Shown: piece by piece, positions 1 through 5,415 of the stretch
Numbering within the stretch: position 1 is the stretch's first letter
Layout: every line of letters begins with the position of its first letter
From: an uncultured Ruminococcus sp.
GTDB taxonomy: Bacteria > Bacillota_A > Clostridia > Oscillospirales > Ruminococcaceae
Length of the DNA stretch: 7,996 nucleotides
Direction: 5' to 3'
Assembly (NCBI GenBank): GCA_902782875.1
Contig: CACZPE010000346.1
Span: 1 to 7,996 of the forward strand
Program-made: the position numbers and the translations under genes
Notes under the pieces: generated by a model
What the model was told of the DNA's origin: nothing
Databases searched by the model: none
The model's input: the letters and a program-made list of their open reading frames with translations, nothing else

Positions 1-167
1 CAGGCACAATATATAAAAGAGTAATGCGAAAGATCTCGGTCGGCAGGCGATACTCTTGCAGCCTCAGCCTCATGCTCTCCGCAGCAGCTGCCGCCGCGCC
101 TTATCTTCTGATACATCGTATACGCTATTAGCAGAAGCACAGCTATTATGCCTGTTATCACGATCAT
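1..167 (-). CDS. Membrane-anchored HMA-domain (heavy-metal-associated) protein, N-terminal part only
   Basis: This partial gene runs off the left edge; only about 55 N-terminal residues are visible. They form one hydrophobic helix (about residues 2-17, ending IAYTMY), a basic stop-transfer patch (QKIRRGG), a CCG motif (SCCGEHE), and the segment DRDLSHYSF. From family knowledge, small Firmicute proteins with a TM helix, a Cys/Gly patch and D-x-D-x-SHYPY continue directly into a GMxCxxC HMA domain, so I expect that domain just beyond the edge. The likely role is binding or delivering a soft metal ion (copper, zinc or similar) at the membrane. An in-frame stop lies just upstream. The ATG at 167 sits only 2 nt after the ribosome site AAGGGAG, while an in-frame GTG at 161 sits 8 nt after it, so either could be the start. 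It follows the HMA gene at 231-476 by about 63 bp with no terminator between, so they are probably co-transcribed. The fold is inferred, since the metal site is not in view. Confidence 0.7.
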   Translation of the reverse strand, partial: MIVITGIIAVLLLIAYTMYQKIRRGGSCCGEHEAEAARVSPADRDLSHYSFIYCA

Positions 168-230
168 CACTCCCTTATACCCATTGTGTTAGAATATGCT
201 AACTATCTTGCAGACGGATACTGCGGCTGC

Positions 231-476
231 CTATATGAAAAGCCCTTTCTTTTTGTACGGCACACTCTCTGCACTGATCACATCATATCCGGTGTCACGG
301 AGCACTTCTTTCAGTTTTTCAGTATCAAACGCATCTTCACTTATTATGACAGTCTCCCCTTTTTTATGTGATGATGTCACTTTTCTGACCGTCATCCTGT
401 TGCGTATTGCTTCATTCACATGGCTTTCGCACATCGGGCAGGCCATACCGTCTATCTTTACCGTAGTTTTGTACAT
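231..476 (-). CDS. Small heavy-metal-associated (HMA) domain protein, copper-chaperone-like
   Basis: This is an 81-residue soluble protein made of a single ferredoxin-like HMA domain. The metal-binding loop is GMACPMC (Gly10 to Cys16), with Cys13 and Cys16 as the expected ligands. It is followed by ESHVNEAIRN in the usual first helix, and there is a C-terminal DTGYDV strand typical of the family. Proteins of this type pass Cu(I), or bind Zn(II)/Cd(II), and hand it to P-type ATPases. The metal cannot be told from sequence. Three consecutive ATG codons open the frame (482, 479, 476). The GAGGGG ribosome site at 485-490 is 2, 5 and 8 nt from them, so I prefer 476; the longest version is 83 residues, ending at 482. 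The C-terminal tail (PYKKKGLFI) is basic and hydrophobic. It is the first gene of the left operon, behind a consensus promoter and inverted repeats, and is followed by the truncated membrane HMA protein. Confidence 0.85.
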   Translation of the reverse strand: MYKTTVKIDGMACPMCESHVNEAIRNRMTVRKVTSSHKKGETVIISEDAFDTEKLKEVLRDTGYDVISAESVPYKKKGLFI

Positions 477-493
477 CATCATTGCCCCTCGCT

Positions 494-541
494 TTAGTTA
501 TCATTTACTAACCTACGTTTATAATGTTAGATGCTGCTAAC
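494..541 (-). promoter_or_regulatory. Two inverted repeats overlapping the start site and leader of the HMA operon (candidate metalloregulator operators)
   Basis: Two GTTAG/CTAAC-like inverted repeats lie between the promoter and the first HMA gene. The upstream one is GTTAG-N6-CTAAC at 526-541, which covers the predicted transcription start. The second is TTAGT-N8-ACTAA at 494-511, just before the ribosome site. The arms share the TTAG/CTAA core found in DtxR/IdeR-type operators (consensus TTAGGTTAGGCTAACCTAA), but the spacing does not match exactly, so the regulator family is uncertain. The position is right for repression by a metal-sensing protein. No regulator gene is visible beside it. 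Confidence 0.4.
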
Positions 542-545
542 TAAT

Positions 546-574
546 ATTATATACTGTATCGCACCAAATTTCAA
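546..574 (-). promoter_or_regulatory. Sigma-A-type promoter for the HMA operon
   Basis: On the minus strand, a -35 box TTGAAA (574-569) is followed after exactly 17 bp by a perfect -10 box TATAAT (551-546). The predicted start is near 539, giving a leader of about 60 nt before the HMA gene. The start lies inside the 526-541 inverted repeat. Confidence 0.75.
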
Positions 575-693
575 GAGTTTTTTGGAAACAAACAAAATGA
601 GTTTTAATAAGCATATGATAACGTTTTTGTATAAAATGTACATTTACATAGCATCCGTATTATGTTATCAGGATCAGGATGTTTTATATGACA

Positions 694-732
694 TAAATCA
701 CCCCTGAACGCATAACATTCAGGGGTGATTTA
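694..732 (-). terminator. Hairpin terminator closing the TetR/CPBP/MFS/secreted-protein operon
   Basis: A perfect 15-bp inverted repeat (694-708 paired with 718-732, core CACCCCTGAA/TTCAGGGGTG) has a 9-nt loop. It starts 17 nt after the stop codon of the secreted-protein gene. The stem base is A/T-rich. The following transcript (UUUAUGUC) has only a short U run, so termination may be imperfect. Confidence 0.75.
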
Positions 733-749
733 TGAGTCATCTGGACTTA

Positions 750-1562
750 TCACCAGTCCACTTCGACCTTTATCTTAACTTTCTCTTTCCCGTACTTTGC
801 AGTTATCACGGCATTTCCGTACTGCTTTGCGGTGATATTACCTGCGTTATCGACCGCAGCTACCTTTTCATCCGAGGTGGACCATTTCACCTTGCCTTTT
901 CCCGCCCCCGGGAAAACATCGCTCACATTTATCACAGAACCCTTCTCCATGAAATACGAACGTCTCTTCTGTGTATCTTCCGGGAACAGATCCGATCTTT
1001 TCACGCCGTCTATCGCAAAGAATATATCATCAAAGCAGCCGTCCGCATAATCTCCCGCGTTGTATTTCACATTAAGGGATATTCTTGCAGTCACGGCATT
1101 CTTGGGTATTTCGGTATATACCGCGGAGGATTTCCATGAATCCGCCCAGCTCGTGCCTGTGCTGTTGCCGCCGAGAGACTTGCCGTCTTTATCAAGGAAT
1201 TCCACATTGATACTGAGATTATCCCCGCCCCTGCCGTCAACGGTGCGGAAATATCCCCTCAGCTGTGCCTTTTTCCCTGTATAGTTTTTAACGGATATGT
1301 CCTGATATATACTCGTGCTCTCGCCTTTTTTCAGCTTCACTTTCTTTGGCATGAAGAATTTACCGTCATAAGCTTGTGCATCATTATACGACTCTGCGGC
1401 ACTCCATGCTTCGCCTGTGCCCTTCCAACCCTTGAATCCGTTTGTTGCGTCAGGATTTGTGAGCAGATTCTCACCGTATACCGATGATGCTCCTACAGAT
1501 ATACTCATCGTGCATACCACAGCTGCCGCTGCAATCACTGAAACAATCTTACTGTTTTTCAT
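750..1562 (-). CDS. Secreted protein with a carbohydrate-binding-like (jelly-roll) region and a C-terminal Big2-type Ig domain
   Basis: This 270-residue protein has a clear Sec signal peptide: MKNSK, a hydrophobic core about 6-24, and probable cleavage near residues 25-30 (VGASS or SVYG). The region at about 31-190 opens with NLLTNPDATNGFKGW and closes with DGCFDDIFFAIDG. That is the usual beginning and end of CBM4/9-like jelly-roll modules. Residues about 205-270 (KVKWSTSDEKVAAVDNAG, ITAKQYGNAVITAKYG) look like a Big2 Ig-like domain. No catalytic domain, dockerin, LPXTG or lipobox is seen, so it is likely released or only loosely wall-bound. The ribosome site AGGAGG (1569-1574) lies 6 nt before the ATG, in a 17-bp gap after the MFS gene, so it is the last gene of that operon. 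A binding or envelope role is plausible, but the ligand is unknown. The domain names rest on motif resemblance only. Confidence 0.75.
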   Translation of the reverse strand: MKNSKIVSVIAAAAVVCTMSISVGASSVYGENLLTNPDATNGFKGWKGTGEAWSAAESYNDAQAYDGKFFMPKKVKLKKGESTSIYQDISVKNYTGKKAQLRGYFRTVDGRGGDNLSINVEFLDKDGKSLGGNSTGTSWADSWKSSAVYTEIPKNAVTARISLNVKYNAGDYADGCFDDIFFAIDGVKRSDLFPEDTQKRRSYFMEKGSVINVSDVFPGAGKGKVKWSTSDEKVAAVDNAGNITAKQYGNAVITAKYGKEKVKIKVEVDW

Positions 1563-1579
1563 ATAAATCCTCCTGTGAT

Positions 1580-2842
1580 CTATACATTGTCCGCAGCGGT
1601 ATCCGCTGTGACAGTGTTTCTTTTTTCAAGTGCCCTGATGCTCTTCACCGCAGGTATAAACAGTGCAAACACCGCAAGGAATATACCCGCTGACTGTATC
1701 ACAAGCGCTGCTCCCCTGCCGACGCCCTGTCCTGTCATATTCCCCAGCATATCCGCCGCAAGTCCCGACAGTGCATATGCCGCAACATATCCGAGCTGGG
1801 ATATAAATCCTATCATGCCCCATGCTCTGCCCTGCAGCGCATCCGGGATATTCGTCCTTGCAAGATAGTCCAGACAGTTATTTGCAAACGGCAGCGCCGC
1901 AAAGAACAGAAATCCCGATATGCATACAGGCACTATATTTTCCGTGAGGCCGAAGCCTGCCATAAATACACCCATAAGCGAGAGGGCTATGGTCAGCACC
2001 CTGACAAATCCGCTCTTTATACCCTTTATGCCGAGTGCAACACCCGATACGAGCATGCCGCAGGCACATATTGTTTCGGCAGCGCCCAGCGTCTGCGCAT
2101 CGGAAAACGAGAGGATGAAAGGCTCCACAAGTATCTGAAACATGCCCATGAACAGGGTCACACCCGATGACATCACAACGAGCATAAGCACGCCCTTGTT
2201 GGATGCTATCGCCTGCCAGCCCTCCTTCATATTCTCAAGGAAGGTGCCCGTAACCTCGGTCTTCTTTGCGTGGATACTCTTTCTGACAACCGCAGCTGCG
2301 GTCACCGTAAGTGCGAATGTGCATATATCTATAACAAGCAGCAGTCTTATATCACTGACCATAAGCAGCGCACCTGCAATGACAGGAGAGATCAGATATC
2401 TTGCACTGCCTGCGAGCGATACAAGACCGCTCGCCTTGGAGTATTCCTCTGTTGTGAGAAGATCTGTGATAGTCGCCCTGTAAGAAGGTTCGAGCAGTGC
2501 CGAGAACACAGAACTGATACCCACTCCCAGGCATATCTGCCACAGCGTCGCTCCGCCGCTCTGCATACATATCAGGATAAATACTATACCCACTGCAGAC
2601 AGGCCGTCACCTGTCATCATCAGCAGTCTGCGGTCATATCTGTCCGCAAGCACGCCCGCCGGCACGCTCAGTATCAGCGTCGGCAGAAAGGCTATCAGCG
2701 TTACGAGCGCCATACTGGCTGCACTGCCTGTCATATTGAACACATACACGCCCAGTCCGAAGGAGGAGAGCCCTCCGCCTACCGATGATATCAGTTCGCC
2801 CGCCCAGAGCAGAAGGAATTTACTGAAGTTGCTTTTTTTCAT
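1580..2842 (-). CDS. MFS transporter, DHA3 / macrolide-efflux (MefA)-like drug exporter
   Basis: This is a 420-residue polytopic inner-membrane protein with about 12 hydrophobic segments, the normal size for the family. MFS motif A in the loop between TM2 and TM3 is clear as GVLADRYDRR (63-72). It is followed by a long TM4-5 region (SGLVSLAGSARYLISPVIAGALL) typical of the DHA3 branch, which includes MefA-like proton-driven efflux pumps. The likely role is export of a drug or other amphipathic compound; the substrate is not predictable. I start at the ATG at 2842, 9 nt after the AGGAGG site at 2852-2857. An ATG at 2848 is only 3 nt from that site, and the longer frame back to 2893 begins with TTG without support. 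The start lies 23 nt inside the end of the CPBP gene, so translation is coupled. The ribosome site of the next gene lies in the 17 bp after its stop. A TetR regulator heads the operon, as in many efflux cassettes. Confidence 0.88.
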   Translation of the reverse strand: MKKSNFSKFLLLWAGELISSVGGGLSSFGLGVYVFNMTGSAASMALVTLIAFLPTLILSVPAGVLADRYDRRLLMMTGDGLSAVGIVFILICMQSGGATLWQICLGVGISSVFSALLEPSYRATITDLLTTEEYSKASGLVSLAGSARYLISPVIAGALLMVSDIRLLLVIDICTFALTVTAAAVVRKSIHAKKTEVTGTFLENMKEGWQAIASNKGVLMLVVMSSGVTLFMGMFQILVEPFILSFSDAQTLGAAETICACGMLVSGVALGIKGIKSGFVRVLTIALSLMGVFMAGFGLTENIVPVCISGFLFFAALPFANNCLDYLARTNIPDALQGRAWGMIGFISQLGYVAAYALSGLAADMLGNMTGQGVGRGAALVIQSAGIFLAVFALFIPAVKSIRALEKRNTVTADTAADNV

Positions 2843-3677
2843 TGTCATTCGCCTCCTGTATTTCAAGAAGCCTTCCGATATGATCCGTCTCAAAGAACAT
2901 ATCCCTGTTCCTGTATACTATGATCGCCGACAATGCCAGGAGAACGATAGTTTCGATGCACTTTGTCTCGGGTGTGATAGCTATCTTTTCCTGCATGACA
3001 TTGAGGAAAAGGTGGAATATCGCTGTTGCAAGCATACTTCTGTTGTTCTTTACGTATACCCATGTCTGAAGGAAATTTACAGGTATCGTGCTGAGGAGGA
3101 AGTTTATTATATATACAGCGCCCAGTTCCGAAAGATTGTAATGGTATGTGCCGGGGATAAGAAACAGCGGCAGATGCCATGCTCCCCATATCGCACCGAA
3201 TATCAGCGTTTCCCTGAACCAGCTGTGGTAAGAACCTACCGCATCCTCGCCGTAGCCTCTCCATCCCACTTCCTCAATAACGGAAGCAAGCACCATAGTC
3301 AGAAGCGCGGATGTACCGCCTATGGAGAAGGAGAAATCCTCGGTAAATCTCAGCTGCTCCATCGAGCCTCCGAAAAGTGTTGATATAAGTATCGACAAAA
3401 CAACCGATACAAGGAATACCAATACCGCTTTTACTATATAGACCGGCTTTATCCTGTAGAAGCCGACTATCTTTCTTTTAAGATCCTCCTTGAGCATCTT
3501 GTTCTTTGATGTCAGTACCGTAACTATCGCGGTAACTGCGGGCATGAAAAGTCCGAGCACCATGAATATGAACATAAGGTCGGTATTCTTGAACAGCAGT
3601 GCAAGCAGCCACCAGCCCCATGTGAGTGCGAATACCGTGATATAGAATCTGACGGGCTTATATACGTATTTCTGCAT
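2820..3677 (-). CDS. CPBP-family intramembrane metalloprotease / glutamic endopeptidase homologue (CAAX protease-like)
   Basis: This is a 285-residue membrane protein with about seven or eight hydrophobic segments. All three signature motifs of the CPBP (Abi/CAAX protease, Rce1-like) family are present: EEVGWRGY (Glu135, Glu136, Arg140), WGAWH (Trp164, His168) and HLFLN (His222, Asn226). They sit on separate membrane helices, as expected for an intact active site. Bacterial members are linked to bacteriocin self-immunity, membrane-protein processing or regulated proteolysis, but most have no known substrate. The start at 3677 is 8 nt after AAGGAG (3686-3691). An ATG at 3683 is only 2 nt from it, and an extension to 3737 would begin with TTG. 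The gene lies 161 bp after the TetR gene and overlaps the MFS start by 23 nt. Its location in an efflux cassette supports a defence or immunity role, which is an inference. Confidence 0.88.
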   Translation of the reverse strand: MQKYVYKPVRFYITVFALTWGWWLLALLFKNTDLMFIFMVLGLFMPAVTAIVTVLTSKNKMLKEDLKRKIVGFYRIKPVYIVKAVLVFLVSVVLSILISTLFGGSMEQLRFTEDFSFSIGGTSALLTMVLASVIEEVGWRGYGEDAVGSYHSWFRETLIFGAIWGAWHLPLFLIPGTYHYNLSELGAVYIINFLLSTIPVNFLQTWVYVKNNRSMLATAIFHLFLNVMQEKIAITPETKCIETIVLLALSAIIVYRNRDMFFETDHIGRLLEIQEANDNEKKQLQ

Positions 3678-3838
3678 GATCATCTCTCCTTTGTTATACT
3701 CGATAACGGTATTATCTGCCAGTTGAAGACGAGCCAAAACTTTAATATATGGTTTTGCGAAGTCTGAAACGGCATGATTAATCGTTAGCGAGTATGATTT
3801 CTTTTGTTCTTCACATCTGTATCATTCTTTATTTCTTA
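3678..3838. other. 161-bp gap between the TetR and CPBP genes
   Basis: No gene or hairpin terminator is seen here. A weak promoter-like pair on the minus strand (TTGGCT, 17 bp, TAATAC, about 3737-3709) could supply an internal start, but it is well below consensus. A 5-bp inverted repeat GATAA-CGGTA-TTATC lies at 3702-3716, close upstream of the CPBP ribosome site. No copy of the 13-bp TetR palindrome was found in this gap, so control of the exporter genes by TetR would depend on read-through. Confidence 0.3.
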
Positions 3839-4444
3839 TCAGTTCTGCGTCGGGTCATTTATAAGTGCCGTTACAAAGCTCATAGCGTGCTTCTCTGCGC
3901 CGAGGAGCTTTTCCGTAAGGTCGAGGAACACCTCGATCTCTGCCTGTGAGTGCTTGTTGTCGTCAAAGAGCGCACTGCCCACTATAAGCAGTATCTTCAC
4001 ACGCACCGGGATGTGATTGCATCTGAACACCCCTTCCTTCACTCCGTCCTCAACTATACCGCACAGCATCGGGATGACCTTTTCTATCAGCTTCGTCATC
4101 ATCTTCTTATGCATAAGCAGATTTTCGGGACGGTTGAGCAGATCACCTATCGGCTGCTCCTCCTGTCCGGGGCGGAATGATGTCATGATGCCGACTATCT
4201 TCTGCGGGGCGGGCATATCCGATTCTGCGATCTTCTGTGCAGCCTCGGCCTCGCTGTCGATCATCATCTCTATTACCTCCTCGAGCATCTGCTCCTTGCT
4301 CTGAAAGTAATAGTAATATGTCCCCTTTGCTATCTCCGCTCTGCTCATGATATCCTCTACGCTTGTTTCTTCATACCCCTTCGTGAGGAACAGCTCATAT
4401 GCTATCTCAAGCAGTTTTTTCTTTGTTCTTTCACCCTTTGTCAT
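3839..4444 (-). CDS. TetR/AcrR-family transcriptional repressor
   Basis: This is a 201-residue protein of standard TetR length. The N-terminal DNA-binding domain (about 1-50) reads TKGERTKKKLLEIAYELF, then TSVEDIMSRAEIAKGTYYYYF as the helix-turn-helix, then QSKEQML. This is a textbook TetR_N pattern. The C-terminal part (about 60-201) is helical and divergent, as expected for a ligand-binding and dimerisation domain, so the inducer cannot be predicted. I chose the ATG at 4444, which is 8 nt after AAGGAG (4453-4458). The longer ATG at 4501 lies upstream of the predicted transcription start and would run through the operator. Two 13-bp palindromes flank its promoter, so it probably represses itself and, by read-through, the CPBP, MFS and secreted-protein genes. 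No separate terminator is seen before CPBP. Confidence 0.93.
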   Translation of the reverse strand: MTKGERTKKKLLEIAYELFLTKGYEETSVEDIMSRAEIAKGTYYYYFQSKEQMLEEVIEMMIDSEAEAAQKIAESDMPAPQKIVGIMTSFRPGQEEQPIGDLLNRPENLLMHKKMMTKLIEKVIPMLCGIVEDGVKEGVFRCNHIPVRVKILLIVGSALFDDNKHSQAEIEVFLDLTEKLLGAEKHAMSFVTALINDPTQN

Positions 4445-4462
4445 TTCAGTTGCTCCTTTTTT

Positions 4463-4475
4463 CGACCGTCGGTCG
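4463..4475. promoter_or_regulatory. TetR operator 1, perfect 13-bp palindrome
   Basis: CGACCG-T-CGGTCG is a perfect inverted repeat around a single central base. It lies between the predicted transcription start and the TetR ribosome site. It matches the GACCG/CGGTC type often bound by TetR-family proteins. A bound repressor here would block transcript initiation or early elongation. Confidence 0.75.
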
Positions 4476-4489
4476 GTTTTCTTGTAAGT

Positions 4490-4518
4490 ATAATACCACA
4501 TACAATATGATTTGTCAA
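4490..4518 (-). promoter_or_regulatory. Sigma-A-type promoter for tetR and probably the exporter operon
   Basis: On the minus strand, a perfect -35 TTGACA (4518-4513) and a -10 TATTAT (4495-4490) are separated by exactly 17 bp. The predicted start is near 4483, giving a leader of about 40 nt. Operator 1 lies just inside the transcript and operator 2 ends 9 bp upstream of the -35. Confidence 0.85.
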
Positions 4519-4526
4519 GATTTTTT

Positions 4527-4539
4527 CGACTGTTGGTCG
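4527..4539. promoter_or_regulatory. TetR operator 2, near-copy of operator 1
   Basis: CGACTG-T-TGGTCG differs from operator 1 at two of 13 positions and keeps the outer CGAC/GTCG arms. Both copies are preceded by a run of six T on the plus strand. The centres are 64 bp apart, about six helical turns, which places the two sites on nearly the same DNA face on either side of the promoter. Confidence 0.6.
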
Positions 4540-4599
4540 AAAACTGTATTTATGTACAATTTACCCACTGTTATATCGTCGGTAGATTTATATAATATA

Positions 4600-4639
4600 A
4601 ATAAATCCTGAAAGCTTTTTTCATCTTTCAGGATTTATT
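4600..4639 (-). terminator. Hairpin terminator of the clpA-aat operon, containing the last stop codon
   Basis: A perfect 15-bp inverted repeat (4600-4614 with 4625-4639, core CCTGAAAG/CTTTCAGG) encloses a 10-nt loop. On the minus-strand transcript it is followed by a U-rich tail (UUAUAUUAUAU). The 5' arm includes the final Asn-Lys-Ser codons and the TGA stop (4630-4628) of the small hypothetical gene. Confidence 0.75.
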
Positions 4640-4960
4640 CGCTATCATTATCTGGCTGCAGAATATCCACTCTATGCCAAGCTCTGACAGCATTGTATTT
4701 TCATCATACATTGCTTCTGTATGCCATTCTCCGCTGTTGTCGGTGAAGATATCCGCGATCTTTCCGATGTTTGTGTTTATCACCCAGTGAGTGTCCGCTC
4801 CTGTATACGGTATCGGCCAGTCATTGCCGCAACCGCCGTGAAGCACCACATAAAGAAGATCTCCGAGTGTTGAATCATCGGGCATATTTATGATATATTC
4901 CCCGTTGAGGGCATCGTCCCCCATGCATACGCTCTTTCTTCTGAAAGATATTCCTTTCAT
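4628..4960 (-). CDS. Uncharacterised small acidic protein (110 aa)
   Basis: I do not recognise this protein. It has 110 residues and no signal peptide or membrane segment, so it is probably cytoplasmic. It begins with a short basic stretch (KGISFRRKSVCMGDD) and contains a Gly-rich segment LHGGCGNDWP at about 40-49. It is acidic overall, with five tryptophans and three cysteines (12, 44, 101). The N-terminal RxxSVCMGDD pattern resembles small Firmicute hypothetical proteins, but I cannot name a family. Its ATG overlaps the TGA of the YaiI-family gene (ATGA), and there is only a weak GGTGG upstream, so it is probably translated by re-initiation. It is the last gene of the clpA operon, and its stop codon lies inside the terminator stem. 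Operon position and coupling make it a likely real gene. Confidence 0.7.
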   Translation of the reverse strand: MKGISFRRKSVCMGDDALNGEYIINMPDDSTLGDLLYVVLHGGCGNDWPIPYTGADTHWVINTNIGKIADIFTDNSGEWHTEAMYDENTMLSELGIEWIFCSQIMIANKS

Positions 4961-5415
4961 TTTACACCACCGTCACTTAATGCATATCTTATAAGCTTCT
5001 CAAAGCTTTCGGCAAAACGTCTGTCATCTTCATCCGTTCTTTTTTTCGGGCCTTTCAGATGATTTTTGCTTTTGCGCCGTTCGACCTTTGCTATGTGACG
5101 TTCCATCAGGAGAGTATCGATATTCTCATCGGTATACCATCTGCCGCTCTGATGTATCGCCTTAGCTCCCTTTCCGAGAGCCATCGCCGCCACACCGTAA
5201 TCCTGGGTAACTACGATATCGCCCTTTCTGCAGAGGTTCACAAGAGCGATATCCACAGCATCTGCCCCGGCACCTATCACCTTTATACTGCTGTAGTCCG
5301 AAGAAAGCACATGATTGGTATCACATAGCAGCACAACGGGGATATCATATTTTTCCGCCGTCCTTTCCACAATACGTGTAACAGGACAGGCATCAGCATC
5401 AACAAATACAGTCAT
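4957..5415 (-). CDS. yaiI: YaiI/YqxD family protein (DUF188, UPF0178), PIN-like fold
   Basis: This is a 152-residue protein of normal family length. It carries the hallmark N-terminus FVDADACPV (Asp6, Asp8, Cys10, Pro11) and the second conserved block VVTQDYGVAAMALGKGA, followed by HQSGRWYTDENID. These conserved acidic residues resemble the metal-binding site of PIN-like nucleases, and the family is classed near PIN domains. No enzymatic activity is firmly established for it. The C-terminal third is basic (ERRKSKNHLKGPKKR), which would suit nucleic-acid binding; that point is inference. Its ATG (5415-5413) overlaps the TGA of the aldo/keto reductase as ATGA, and its own TGA overlaps the start of the 110-aa gene the same way. 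It is therefore translationally coupled on both sides. Confidence 0.92.
   Translation of the reverse strand: MTVFVDADACPVTRIVERTAEKYDIPVVLLCDTNHVLSSDYSSIKVIGAGADAVDIALVNLCRKGDIVVTQDYGVAAMALGKGAKAIHQSGRWYTDENIDTLLMERHIAKVERRKSKNHLKGPKKRTDEDDRRFAESFEKLIRYALSDGGVK

Noticed and set aside
732..1139. Plus-strand open frame beginning in the terminator hairpin
   Set aside because: It is antisense to the secreted-protein gene, begins within the inverted repeat and has no ribosome site.
2270..2788. Plus-strand open frame of 172 codons opposite the MFS gene
   Set aside because: The translation has no recognisable motif and has shadow-frame composition; the opposite strand encodes a clear MFS protein.
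2843..2893. Longer MFS start at 2893
   Set aside because: It begins with TTG deep inside the CPBP gene and adds a charged tail unlike MFS N-termini. The AGGAGG site points to 2842.
2736..3383. Plus-strand open frame of 215 codons over CPBP and MFS
   Set aside because: It is a shadow of two motif-bearing minus-strand genes and has no domain of its own.
3678..3737. Longer CPBP start at 3737
   Set aside because: It would begin with TTG without a ribosome site, and the extra residues are not hydrophobic. The ATG at 3677 is well placed after AAGGAG.
4445..4501. Longer TetR start at 4501
   Set aside because: That ATG is upstream of the predicted transcription start and the extra residues would be encoded by the operator. 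The ATG at 4444 has AAGGAG at 8 nt.
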